Assembly: GCA_905233935.1 (NCBI GenBank)
Contig: CAJOFU010000009.1
Location: 1-34,571, forward strand
Origin: Paludibacteraceae bacterium
Lineage (GTDB): Bacteria > Bacteroidota > Bacteroidia > Bacteroidales > Paludibacteraceae
Length of the DNA stretch: 34,571 nt
Reading direction: 5' to 3'
Part shown: in pieces, positions 16,235 through 24,138 of the stretch
How positions within the stretch are numbered: position 1 is the first letter of the stretch
Layout of the letters: each line of letters starts with the position of its first letter
Notes under the pieces: model-generated
The model's database searches: none
What the model was told of the DNA's origin: nothing
Seen by the model: the letters and a program-made list of their open reading frames with translations, nothing else
Program-made: the position numbers and the translations under genes

Positions 16235-17322
16235 AACAATCAGCAAAACGCAGAGCTTGGTTACGCATATCACTTCTGGTGTGCGTAGCCATGCTTGGCG
16301 TGCAAACCGCACGTGGTCAGCATGCTTTTGAGTACGCTGCACGTGTAGGTGCAAATGTATTGCATTACAATTCCGATTACGGAACGCCGCTGCCTAACTA
16401 TAATGTGGGAATGGACTTCTCGTACAAGTACAGGTCACCTTATTATATAGGCGTGCGCGTAGGTTTGGGTATAGATGTAGCCGCCAGTACGTTCGGCGGC
16501 CGGATGCCTGCCGAGTATAACGGTTTGGGCAGCTATGCCGATGGCTACACCGTTCCGCGTAGTATGGAACCCGACAACATGCTGGTGGATGTGAATTATT
16601 ATTTCGACCGTTTCACCGAAACGCAACAGATGATTATCGCGTCCGTGCCTGTGCAACTGGGATTGTTTATAGGCGACTTCAGCATGTTCATCGGTGCACG
16701 AGTGGGTGTTCCTGTTCACGGGTGTTATTGGCAACGTGTTCGTAATGCGAACTTGACGCTGTATTATCCCGACACCGATGTGACTATTCCTAACTCAGGA
16801 ACAATTAACCCCGAGACGGAAGGAGTGGCTACCGAGGATATCTATGAGCCGATTACAACAGCCGGTAACGTTACCCGTACGGTAAATGGTATCAATACGC
16901 TGTCGAAGGATGCCTTCCCCCTGTATAACCTGCATCTAACAGCAATGCTCGACTTGAACTATAGTTTCAAGATCGGCGACAAAACAGACTTTGCTATCGG
17001 TGTTTATGCTGAATATGATCCGCTTGGCTATACTCCCAAAGCAACGGACAATACCTCGCTGATGATGTGGAGGTATGCGGTTGATGAGCACACCGGCAAT
17101 CCTGTCTTCCGTCGTCAATACACGTCGGTCATGGAAGCCAACTATGCCAATGGCGTAACGATGCACGATGGCGAGATAGGCGAAACGCCGATTGTCAAGA
17201 AGTATCATCGTGCAAGTGTGGGTATACGATTCAGCGTGAGTCTGTGGAATGTTCCATTGGACTTTGGCAAGTACTATCGTAAACAGCAGTTGTACAAGGT
17301 TTGTATGTGCGATTTCTTCTAA
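16228..17322 (+). CDS. Outer-membrane beta-barrel protein
   Basis: The ATG at 16228 overlaps the nifJ stop as ATGGTAA and gives a good signal peptide: MVKQSAKRRAWLRISLLVCV, cut probably after ARGQ. An upstream ATG at 16189 would put this signal inside the chain and is rejected. The mature part has alternating amphipathic strands with many Tyr and Gly (YYIGVRVGLGIDV, MFIGARVGVPVHG, KTDFAIGVYAEYDPLGY) and ends in FF, both as in outer-membrane barrels. I recognise no specific family. The translational overlap with nifJ suggests the same transcript, though a metabolic link is not evident. Confidence 0.75.
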   Translation: MVKQSAKRRAWLRISLLVCVAMLGVQTARGQHAFEYAARVGANVLHYNSDYGTPLPNYNVGMDFSYKYRSPYYIGVRVGLGIDVAASTFGGRMPAEYNGLGSYADGYTVPRSMEPDNMLVDVNYYFDRFTETQQMIIASVPVQLGLFIGDFSMFIGARVGVPVHGCYWQRVRNANLTLYYPDTDVTIPNSGTINPETEGVATEDIYEPITTAGNVTRTVNGINTLSKDAFPLYNLHLTAMLDLNYSFKIGDKTDFAIGVYAEYDPLGYTPKATDNTSLMMWRYAVDEHTGNPVFRRQYTSVMEANYANGVTMHDGEIGETPIVKKYHRASVGIRFSVSLWNVPLDFGKYYRKQQLYKVCMCDFF

Positions 17323-17360
17323 TCGCCATAAACTTGCTAAATCATTGATTCGTAAGGTAT

Positions 17361-17915
17361 ATGATTTTAATCTTTTCTGCTCCGAGCGGCTCGGGTAAAT
17401 CGACACTGGTACAACATCTGCTTGACACACGTCAGGATATGGAACTCAGTATCAGTGCTACGACTCGTGCGCCGCGTGGCAAGGAGCAAGACGGGCGAGA
17501 GTATTACTTTATCTCTCCCGAGCGTTTTGAGCAACTGATCAGCGACGATGCTTTCGTAGAGTGGGAGCAGGTGTATAAAGGTACGTACTACGGTACGCTC
17601 AAGTCAGAGATTGATCGCATCGAAGGAGCCGGACATCATGTAGTCTTCGATATTGATGTCAAGGGTGGTATCAACGTCAAACGTCTCTTTGGCGATAAAG
17701 CCCGAGCGATCTTCATTGCTCCGCCTTCGATAGATGCACTGCGTGAGCGTTTGACCAAACGAGGTACGGATTCGCCGGAGAAGATTGAAGAGCGCCTGGC
17801 AAAAGCAGAGATCGAACTGGCTGATGCGCCGCTGTTTGACACGATACTGGTAAATGACGACCTCAACGCCACAAAGGCTGCGCTGGATAAGGAGATAGAA
17901 GGATTTATACGATAG
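17361..17915 (+). CDS. gmk: Guanylate kinase
   Basis: This 184-residue enzyme phosphorylates GMP to GDP with ATP in the cytoplasm. The P-loop is APSGSGKST (7-15). The GMP-binding part includes SISATTRAPRGKEQDGREYY and FVEWEQVYKGTYYGT, and the lid region FIAPPSIDALRERL. Length is normal for the family. It is followed after 19 bases by nadD, a gmk-nadD pairing I recall from other Bacteroidota. Confidence 0.95.
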   Translation: MILIFSAPSGSGKSTLVQHLLDTRQDMELSISATTRAPRGKEQDGREYYFISPERFEQLISDDAFVEWEQVYKGTYYGTLKSEIDRIEGAGHHVVFDIDVKGGINVKRLFGDKARAIFIAPPSIDALRERLTKRGTDSPEKIEERLAKAEIELADAPLFDTILVNDDLNATKAALDKEIEGFIR

Positions 17916-17934
17916 GGTGACAAAGCGGAAGGCA

Positions 17935-18483
17935 ATGCTTGTGGCAATATACGGCGGTTCGTTCAATCCCTTGCATTTCGGGCACACAGGTCTGGCTGCT
18001 TGGGTGGTGGAACACACGCAGATAGACGAAGTTTGGCTGATGGTTACGCCCAACAATCCGCTGAAAGAAAAAAGCATATTGGCTGACGAACAAGTGCGGT
18101 TGCAAGCAGCAACGCGAGAAATTGAGCGTCTGCAAGCCGAACAACCCGATAGCGGTATAAGCCATGTGCACGTGAGTGACTTTGAGTTCAAATTGCCACG
18201 ACCGTCTTATACAGCAAATACCCTACGCGAACTGCAAAGAGCATACCCCGAACACCAATTTGCATTGCTTATCGGGCAAGACAACTGGAATATACGTCAG
18301 CAGTGGAGAGAGTGGGAATACATACAAAATACTTTTCCTGTCTTTGTTTACCCGCGTGGCAAAGAAGGAATGCCTGAGATAAAGCGGGAAATAGCAAATA
18401 CACGAGCTGAAATACATTTGTTGGAGACCGCACCGCTGTTTGATATATCCAGTACACAGTTGCGGAATGCAATGAATAGTTAA
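17935..18483 (+). CDS. nadD: Nicotinate-nucleotide adenylyltransferase
   Basis: This enzyme joins nicotinate mononucleotide and ATP to deamido-NAD in NAD synthesis. The nucleotidyltransferase signature GGSFNPLHFGH (7-17) contains the (T/H)xGH motif, and the C-terminal FDISSTQLRNAM is the ISSTxxR motif. LLIGQDNW is the usual central motif with N for the more common A/D. I chose ATG 17935 (182 residues) because the family begins a few residues before the signature; GTG at 17917, one base after the gmk stop, would add six residues (MTKRKA) and is also possible. Confidence 0.92.
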   Translation: MLVAIYGGSFNPLHFGHTGLAAWVVEHTQIDEVWLMVTPNNPLKEKSILADEQVRLQAATREIERLQAEQPDSGISHVHVSDFEFKLPRPSYTANTLRELQRAYPEHQFALLIGQDNWNIRQQWREWEYIQNTFPVFVYPRGKEGMPEIKREIANTRAEIHLLETAPLFDISSTQLRNAMNS

Positions 18484-18519
18484 TATTTAATAATTAAAAC
18501 AAACTAAAACATTTTATAT

Positions 18520-18768
18520 ATGACACGTACAACATTTAATCGTCTTCGTGAAGTGAAGGACAGTCTGCCCCACGGCAGCATGGACAAGATTGCTGCTGAG
18601 TTAGGAATAAGCGGTGATGAAGTTCGCGCTTATTTCAACGGAAGTGGTTCGGCAGAGGCTGGTTATCACATCGAGCCGGGTCCTGATGGTGGAATTGTGA
18701 TGTTGGGTGACACCCGCATCCTTGAGGTTGCCCTGCGTATTGCATGGGAGACCAAAAACAACATCTAA
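18520..18768 (+). CDS. Small conserved Bacteroidales protein with HTH-like segment
   Basis: An 82-residue protein beginning MTRTTFNRLREVKDSLPHGS. Residues 20-40 (SMDKIAAELGISGDEVRAYF) look like a helix-turn-helix, and the C-terminal half (YHIEPGPDGGIVMLGDTRIL) is a small beta unit. I recall similar small proteins in Bacteroidales annotated as DNA-binding, but no function is known to me. It follows nadD by 36 AT-rich bases, in which the first heptamers (AGTTAAT, ATTTAAT, AATTAAA) are only weakly repetitive. Confidence 0.7.
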   Translation: MTRTTFNRLREVKDSLPHGSMDKIAAELGISGDEVRAYFNGSGSAEAGYHIEPGPDGGIVMLGDTRILEVALRIAWETKNNI

Positions 18769-18780
18769 GTCGCTTGTGAG

Positions 18781-19647
18781 ATGATATCCTCGCTCCATGC
18801 ATGGGGATACCGACAACGAGGGCTCACTCTTCCCATATTGGTGGGAGTGTTGCTCTCTTTGTTTGCATCACGAAGCTTTGCGCAGACCGATAGTGTGCAA
18901 TTGGCTGAAGTAAGTTCCGCCCGTTCTCATTTCTCTTGGTACGCACATGCCGAACTAGATGCAAACTATGTTTGGCGCGGACTATATTGCGGTGGACTGA
19001 GTTTTCAAACAGAAGCGCAGGTCAGTTTCTACGGGTTCTTTGCCAACATGTGGTGGAATGTAGGCACAACGAACTGGCAATGGGGAAGAAAAGACCAGTT
19101 TGGTCATCCTCTTACAGGCATCAATCCCGAGGTGGATATCAGTTTTGGATATGCGTACAAGGGATTCAAGGTGTTGTTCATGCAGATGTACTACTTCGAC
19201 CGGTACGTAGATGGACGTCGCTCGCGGTTCTTTGACTATGGTAATTTTGCACCCGGAGGCGGAGGTATAACGACCGAGTGGCGTGTGATATACAGGATAT
19301 CCGACCGAGTGCCCTTGCGGTTGATGTGGTGTACGCGTACGTTTGGGCGAGACGGCTATCTGGTGGGCGGCGAACTAAAACGTGCATACTCAACGTATAT
19401 CGAGGCGCGTTACGACCAACCTTTGCCCCACGATATAGTGCTCTCCGGCGTAATTGGCGTAACGCCTTGGAAGAGTTTGTACACGGGCTTTGAGAAAAAC
19501 TTTTCTGTAGTAAACCTGTCTGTCGAACTGAGCAAGTCTTGGCGGGTAGCAGATTATTGCGCCGTGGATATTGGCGGAGTGATTGTACTCAACCCAAGCA
19601 CTATGCAACCGCTATGGAATATTCGCGCTGGCGTGACTTGGAATTAA
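18781..19647 (+). CDS. TorF-like putative porin, paralogue 1
   Basis: A 288-residue exported protein with a signal peptide ending near SRSFAQ (about residue 34). The barrel begins LDANYVWRGLYCGGLSFQTE, like the opening strand of TorF/Gcw_chp outer-membrane proteins. Many Trp and Tyr residues alternate along predicted strands and the chain ends in WN. It aligns along its length with the next gene: NYVWRGLYCGGLSFQ against AYLWRGQYNGGLSFQ, RAYSTYIEARYD against RAWSTYIELGYD, and VVNLSVELSKSW against VTNLSVKLTKEW. The pair looks like a tandem duplication. It starts 12 bases after the small HTH-like gene. Confidence 0.75.
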   Translation: MISSLHAWGYRQRGLTLPILVGVLLSLFASRSFAQTDSVQLAEVSSARSHFSWYAHAELDANYVWRGLYCGGLSFQTEAQVSFYGFFANMWWNVGTTNWQWGRKDQFGHPLTGINPEVDISFGYAYKGFKVLFMQMYYFDRYVDGRRSRFFDYGNFAPGGGGITTEWRVIYRISDRVPLRLMWCTRTFGRDGYLVGGELKRAYSTYIEARYDQPLPHDIVLSGVIGVTPWKSLYTGFEKNFSVVNLSVELSKSWRVADYCAVDIGGVIVLNPSTMQPLWNIRAGVTWN

Positions 19648-19719
19648 ATTCAAAAAGCAAGCTAAACTTGCGAAATTAATACTACAAACATAATTAAAAT
19701 AAAACGAACTAATTAAAGA

Positions 19720-20571
19720 ATGAAAAAATGTACACTATTCATGGCTCTCATTGCCATGTTGATTGCTCCTGAACTGAAAGCTGTTGATTTTGCCTACGAG
19801 GCAGGTGCTGAATTGGTTTCAGCGTATCTGTGGCGTGGGCAGTATAATGGCGGTCTGAGTTTCCAGCCGGACTTGGAGATCGGCTTTAATGCACAAGACG
19901 AAGCCATCGAGTTCCGTGCGGGTGTTTGGGGAAATATCGGAGCATCAGACTGGAAGTTCAAAAAAGATGCAGAGGACGGAACCGGCTACACGAAGTTTAT
20001 GCCGGAACTGGATGTTATGCTTCGCTTCACAGCGTACGGTGCCAGTGTAGGATTCAACCATTACTACTACTGCGACGGTAGCAATTTCTTCTCGTGGCAG
20101 AGCATGAATGATATTATTTTAAAAGAAAATACCAGTACAACAGAGTTTTGGTTCGGATATAACTTCGACCATTTCTTTGGGCAAGGCGCATATATCAATT
20201 GGTACACCACTATCGCCGGAAATGACTTTGTATGGGATGAAAACGACGATCCGCATCGTGCGTGGAGTACGTATATCGAATTGGGTTATGACTATACATG
20301 GGAAAACATCGGCTTGACTTTAGGCGGACAAGTAGGTATGTCTCCTTGGGCGAGTGATTTGTACGGAAACGGAAAATTCGCTGTGACCAACCTGAGTGTC
20401 AAACTCACCAAAGAGTGGGAGTTTGATGTGGTTACGCTGGACTTGTTTGCACAAGGAATGCTTAACCCGGACGGCATCAACAAAGATAATGCATATATCA
20501 ATGCCGCCGGTGATGATAAACTCTATACGCAGAAACTCAACGGTTGTATAGGTCTTGGTGTTTGGTTCTGA
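19720..20571 (+). CDS. TorF-like putative porin, paralogue 2
   Basis: A 283-residue exported protein with a short signal peptide (MKKCTLFMALIAMLIAPELK, cut probably after KA). The barrel has the same landmarks as its upstream neighbour (AYLWRGQYNGGLSFQPDLEI, FRAGVWGNIGASDWKF, RAWSTYIELGYDYTWENIGL) but is more acidic and has DG/DN loops, as in surface-exposed turns. It ends in LGVWF, a good barrel-assembly signal. In the 72-base spacer before it is a weak hairpin GCAAG-CTAAA-CTTGC (19657-19671). The apbE start is two bases after its stop, so the two share a transcript. The substrate is unknown. Confidence 0.75.
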   Translation: MKKCTLFMALIAMLIAPELKAVDFAYEAGAELVSAYLWRGQYNGGLSFQPDLEIGFNAQDEAIEFRAGVWGNIGASDWKFKKDAEDGTGYTKFMPELDVMLRFTAYGASVGFNHYYYCDGSNFFSWQSMNDIILKENTSTTEFWFGYNFDHFFGQGAYINWYTTIAGNDFVWDENDDPHRAWSTYIELGYDYTWENIGLTLGGQVGMSPWASDLYGNGKFAVTNLSVKLTKEWEFDVVTLDLFAQGMLNPDGINKDNAYINAAGDDKLYTQKLNGCIGLGVWF

Positions 20572-20572
20572 T

Positions 20573-21589
20573 ATGTCGCGCAAGCAACTGCTCATATCTA
20601 CGGCTTTGATTGCTCTTGTGGCAGTCTTGTTGCTCGTTGTGCCCGATCAACCCAAAGCGTCTTATCATGCCAACAAGGGCTATGTGTTCGGCACGTATTA
20701 TGCTATCCAATATGAAAGCGCGAGCGACCTGCATGACTCAATACAAGAGGCGTTTGCTGCGTTTGACGGCTCGATGAGCATGTTCAATCCGCAATCGACC
20801 ATCAGCAAGATCAATGCCAGTACGGATAGCGTGGTGGATGAGTGTTTCGTACAAATGTACAGCACAGCAGAATATGTGCACCACTTGTCCGGCGGAGCGT
20901 TTGATATAACCGTAGCGCCTCTGGTTAATCTCTGGGGCTTTGGATTAAAGAACAGAGCACATGTCACGCCGGAGCAGGTTGAAAGTCTCTTGCCGCACGT
21001 GGGAATGCAGAAAATCGAATTGCAAGGAATGTACCTGCACAAGTACGATCCGTGTGTGCAAATTGATGCGGGAGCAATAGCCAAGGGGCAGAGTTGCGAT
21101 GTGATAGCCGCGTTGCTGCAGCGCAACGGTTGTGCAAACTACCTTGTTGATATAGGCGGTGAGGTGGTTGCCAAAGGTAAGAATTCACAGGGAAAACCGT
21201 GGCGAATAGGTATAACCCGTCCGATAGACGATGCATCAGGCACAACCAACGAAGTGCAGAATGTGATAGAAACAACGGATTTAGCCTTGGCTACATCGGG
21301 TAACTACCGCAACTTCTACTACGACGGCGAACAAAAACGCTCCCACACCATTGATCCGCGAACAGGATACCCCGTACAACACTCGTTGTTGTCCGCAACG
21401 GTTCGCAGCAACAGTTGTATGCGGGCTGATGCGTTGGCCACAGCGTGCATGGTACTTGGGCATGAAGATGCGTTACAGATGATAGAAGCGGATAGTTTGT
21501 CGGCTTGTTATTTGATAGTTGCCGATAGCATAATAGACACAGATTCAGTTGCTTTGCGAACAATTTGCTCTTCCAGATGGATGGAGTAG
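20573..21589 (+). CDS. apbE: FAD:protein FMN transferase
   Basis: This 338-residue enzyme attaches FMN from FAD to threonine residues of extracytoplasmic flavoproteins such as the Rnf and Nqr subunits. An N-terminal membrane segment (LLISTALIALVAVLLLVVP) anchors it with the catalytic part outside. Family landmarks: GGAFDITVAPLVNLWGFG, VQIDAGAIAKGQSCDV, YLVDIGGEVVAKGKN, and HTIDPRTGYPV with ADALATACMVLG, the Mg and FAD site. No lipobox Cys is seen, unlike many homologues. The start chosen is ATG 20573, one base after the upstream stop; the in-frame ATG at 20555 lies inside the porin gene. Confidence 0.92.
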   Translation: MSRKQLLISTALIALVAVLLLVVPDQPKASYHANKGYVFGTYYAIQYESASDLHDSIQEAFAAFDGSMSMFNPQSTISKINASTDSVVDECFVQMYSTAEYVHHLSGGAFDITVAPLVNLWGFGLKNRAHVTPEQVESLLPHVGMQKIELQGMYLHKYDPCVQIDAGAIAKGQSCDVIAALLQRNGCANYLVDIGGEVVAKGKNSQGKPWRIGITRPIDDASGTTNEVQNVIETTDLALATSGNYRNFYYDGEQKRSHTIDPRTGYPVQHSLLSATVRSNSCMRADALATACMVLGHEDALQMIEADSLSACYLIVADSIIDTDSVALRTICSSRWME

Positions 21590-21614
21590 TTCTGCCGCAC
21601 ATAGATTGAATCAG

Positions 21615-21658
21615 GTGTTAATCACATGTTAATAACGTGTTAATAGCCTAATAAAAGC
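21615..21658 (+). repeat. Undecamer repeat before the DUF4837 gene
   Basis: Three 11-bp units GTGTTAATCAC, ATGTTAATAAC and GTGTTAATAGC, followed by a degenerate fourth (CTAATAAAAGC). The start ATG is three bases later. Each unit carries TGTTAAT. Confidence 0.8.
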
Positions 21659-21661
21659 CTT

Positions 21662-22783
21662 ATGAAACACTTATACAGATACATAATAATCAGCGCGATA
21701 GCGGCACTCTCATTAAGCAGCTGTGGCGGACAAGGCGGACGAACGCTGACATCGGCTACCGGATCGATCTATGAGTGTCTGGTAGTTATCCCTAATGCGC
21801 CGCTCACCGCAGAGCAATTGGAGCAAGTGCATCAGGCACAGTTGCAAACCAACGACGGCAGCAGTTACATTGAGGATATAACCACTCTCTATGATGCTGT
21901 GCGTGCAATAATGGGCGCCGATATGCCCTGTATGCCGCAGAAGGAGGCATATTTCAAGTTAATGCAAGTTACACCTGCGCTGTTTGATAATATGCTCAAG
22001 CCGACACGAAATATCCTGTGGGTGGATATTGACAGCGAACGTTACACACAGGTCAAGCCGAAAGCACAGCGTGAGGTGTGGTCAACGCCGCAAGCGGTCT
22101 ATCGTGTGCAAGCGCCGTCGGCGGACGAGTTCCTGGCATTCTGGCTGGAACATGGCGTTGAAGTGCGTAATTGGTTTGTCAACCAGGAGATGACTCGTCA
22201 ACTGCGGTTCTACCGAGCATCAACCGAGAAGGATATCCGTGCACGACTGAACAGGAACTTTGCGTGTGATATGTTGGTGCCAAACGACTATATGTTGCTT
22301 ATGGATACCGTGCTTGAGGCTACAACCACGTTTGGTTTGACAGCCAACACACATGTTCTTTGGGCTTGCAACAACAAAGGTCCGTTGCGTCGTGACCTGG
22401 TCGTATATAGTTACCCATATACCGATAGCGAGACGTTCACCTTGCCGTACTTGAACGCCAAGCGCGACGAGGTGCTGGCTCCGCTTATCTCCGCCGGAGT
22501 AGAGGGCTCGCACATGGGCACGGAGTACAAAGTCTTCCCGCCGGAATTGCGTGTGCTGACGATTGACAGCACCTATACTGCCGAGGTACGCGGACTATGG
22601 AAGATGAAAGGCGGCGAAGCAATGGGTGGACCGTACGTCAGTCACACGTGGCTTGATCCGGTTAATGCGCGCGTCGTGACAGCTGAAGTGTTTGTGTTTG
22701 CACCCGGACAAAAAAAGCGCAATCCGTTGCGTCAAGCAGAGGCAATATTATACTCGCGTGAGCAATATTTTGAGAAGAAATAA
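21662..22783 (+). CDS. DUF4837 family lipoprotein
   Basis: A 373-residue lipoprotein with signal sequence and lipobox LSSC (Cys at 21), matching the DUF4837 family found in Bacteroidota. Landmarks are GSIYECLVVIP near the start, MLKPTRNILWVDID, and the C-terminal GLWKMKGGEAMGGPYVSHTW followed by VVTAEVFVFAPGQKKRN. Function is unknown. It is preceded by an 11-bp tandem repeat and followed by an AT-only palindrome. Confidence 0.88.
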   Translation: MKHLYRYIIISAIAALSLSSCGGQGGRTLTSATGSIYECLVVIPNAPLTAEQLEQVHQAQLQTNDGSSYIEDITTLYDAVRAIMGADMPCMPQKEAYFKLMQVTPALFDNMLKPTRNILWVDIDSERYTQVKPKAQREVWSTPQAVYRVQAPSADEFLAFWLEHGVEVRNWFVNQEMTRQLRFYRASTEKDIRARLNRNFACDMLVPNDYMLLMDTVLEATTTFGLTANTHVLWACNNKGPLRRDLVVYSYPYTDSETFTLPYLNAKRDEVLAPLISAGVEGSHMGTEYKVFPPELRVLTIDSTYTAEVRGLWKMKGGEAMGGPYVSHTWLDPVNARVVTAEVFVFAPGQKKRNPLRQAEAILYSREQYFEKK

Positions 22784-22802
22784 CTTTTTTTAAAAAAAAG
22801 TT
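22782..22802. other. AT-rich perfect palindrome after the DUF4837 gene
   Basis: AACTTTTTTT, one A, then AAAAAAAGTT: a 10-bp inverted repeat around a single base, starting in the stop codon. It may help end transcription before the promoter at 22812, but its stem is almost only A-T and this use is uncertain. Confidence 0.45.
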
Positions 22803-22811
22803 GCTTAACTC

Positions 22812-22842
22812 TTGCAAATATGCAAAAATTTTTGTATCTTTG
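22812..22842 (+). promoter_or_regulatory. Bacteroidota-type promoter for the TPR-ribH operon
   Basis: TTG (22812-22814) in TTGCAAAT, 20 bases, then TATCTTTG (22835-22842). A leader of about 65 bases follows. Confidence 0.8.
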
Positions 22843-22914
22843 TAGTCCGATTTGTGCGCGACAGAAATTTGTGTGAGAAAATCGCGAATCAGAATATAAA
22901 ATTAACAAAATATT

Positions 22915-23595
22915 ATGGCAAAAAACGAATTTAAGAAAGAGGATCAAAACCTCGAAAATGTACAAGAATCACTCTCTACCGCAGGGATGTGGATCGAGAA
23001 AAATCAAAACGCTATTGAGTGGACTATTCTCGGCGTTGTATTATTGGTATTTGCGTGGGTGCTGCTTAACTCGTACGTGATTAAGCCCAAGCACATTGAA
23101 GCCAGCAACGAGAACGCCAAGGCAGTTGTTTATTTCTCGCAAGGCGAGTTCGAGAAAGCACTGCACGGCGATGAGGAGGCTGAGTTTCTCGGCTTCGAGG
23201 AGATTGCCGCCAAGTACGGTTATTTCCAGGAGGGCAAGCTGGCTGCTTTGTATGCAGGTATCTGCTACTATCAGCTCGGCGACTACGAGCAGGCTGCTGC
23301 TAACCTGAAAAAGTTCAAAGCCAAAGATGTCAATATCTCACCAGCAGCTCATCAGTTGCTCGGCGATGCTTATGTGCAATTGGAGGAGTACAACAAAGCT
23401 GTATCGGCTTTTGAGGCTGCTGCCAAGAGCGGCAACGAGATTATTGCTCCGATGAGCCTTAAGAAAGCCGGAATCGTTTATCTTGAGCTCGGCAAAAAGG
23501 CTTCTGCAAAGAAAGCGTTTGAGTCAATCAAGAACAACTATCCCGCTTCTGCAGAGGCTCAGGATATTGACAAATTCATTGCTCTGTCGGAATAA
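22915..23595 (+). CDS. Membrane-anchored tetratricopeptide-repeat protein
   Basis: A 226-residue protein with a charged N-terminus, one membrane helix at about 35-53 (WTILGVVLLVFAWVLLNSYV) and a periplasmic domain of about four TPR units (FQEGKLAALYAGICYYQLGD, then HQLLGDAYVQLEEYNKAVSA, then SLKKAGIVYLELGKKASAKK). The layout resembles YfgM-type proteins that work with periplasmic chaperones; this is an analogy only. Its stop overlaps the ribH start by one base (TAATG). Confidence 0.85.
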   Translation: MAKNEFKKEDQNLENVQESLSTAGMWIEKNQNAIEWTILGVVLLVFAWVLLNSYVIKPKHIEASNENAKAVVYFSQGEFEKALHGDEEAEFLGFEEIAAKYGYFQEGKLAALYAGICYYQLGDYEQAAANLKKFKAKDVNISPAAHQLLGDAYVQLEEYNKAVSAFEAAAKSGNEIIAPMSLKKAGIVYLELGKKASAKKAFESIKNNYPASAEAQDIDKFIALSE

Positions 23596-24077
23596 TGACT
23601 ACGGATCTCAGTCAATATGATCCCAATGTATTGCCTGGCGCTGATGTGCTCAAACATCAGCGCTATGCAATTATAGTGGCGGATTGGAATAGCGACATCA
23701 CGTTTGCGATGGCGGAAGGTGCGCGTCAGACGCTCCTCAAACATGGCGTGGATGAGGACAATATCTCCCTTACTCATGTGCCGGGAACAGTCGAACTGAC
23801 TTATGCCGCACGCGTGATGATGAATCGCGAGAAACCTCACGCCATCATCGTCATCGGCTGTGTTATCCAAGGCGATACGCCGCACTTTGATTATGTATGT
23901 CAGTTGGTTACGCAAGGCGTGACGATCTTGAATGCCGAAGGCCGTTGCCCGGTCATCTTCTCGGTGCTCACTACGCTCAATAAGCAGCAGGCACTTGACC
24001 GTGCCGGCGGTCGACTCGGTAACAAAGGCATCGAAGGTGCTGTAACCGCTATACAAATGGCGAATATAGCCAACTGA
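23595..24077 (+). CDS. ribH: 6,7-dimethyl-8-ribityllumazine synthase
   Basis: The penultimate enzyme of riboflavin synthesis: it condenses 5-amino-6-ribitylaminouracil with dihydroxybutanone phosphate, and usually forms 60-subunit shells or pentamers. Substrate-binding DWN (30-32), VPGTVELTY (62-70), and the catalytic loop GDTPHFDYV with H97 are all present. Length (160) is normal. The start overlaps the TPR gene stop. The stop TGA (24075-24077) lies in the first unit of the heptamer array that leads to the aspartokinase gene. Confidence 0.95.
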   Translation: MTTDLSQYDPNVLPGADVLKHQRYAIIVADWNSDITFAMAEGARQTLLKHGVDEDNISLTHVPGTVELTYAARVMMNREKPHAIIVIGCVIQGDTPHFDYVCQLVTQGVTILNAEGRCPVIFSVLTTLNKQQALDRAGGRLGNKGIEGAVTAIQMANIAN

Positions 24078-24135
24078 CATCTGATTTCTGAAATCTGACT
24101 TCTGAATACTGAATCCTGAAATCTGAATCCTAACA
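24073..24135 (+). repeat. Heptamer array between ribH and aspartokinase
   Basis: Nine 7-bp units of the form NCTGANN: ACTGACA, TCTGATT, TCTGAAA, TCTGACT, TCTGAAT, ACTGAAT, CCTGAAA, TCTGAAT, CCTAACA. The ribH stop TGA is the core of the first unit, and the aspartokinase ATG follows three bases after the last. The array fills the entire spacer. Confidence 0.9.
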
Positions 24136-24138
24136 ACA

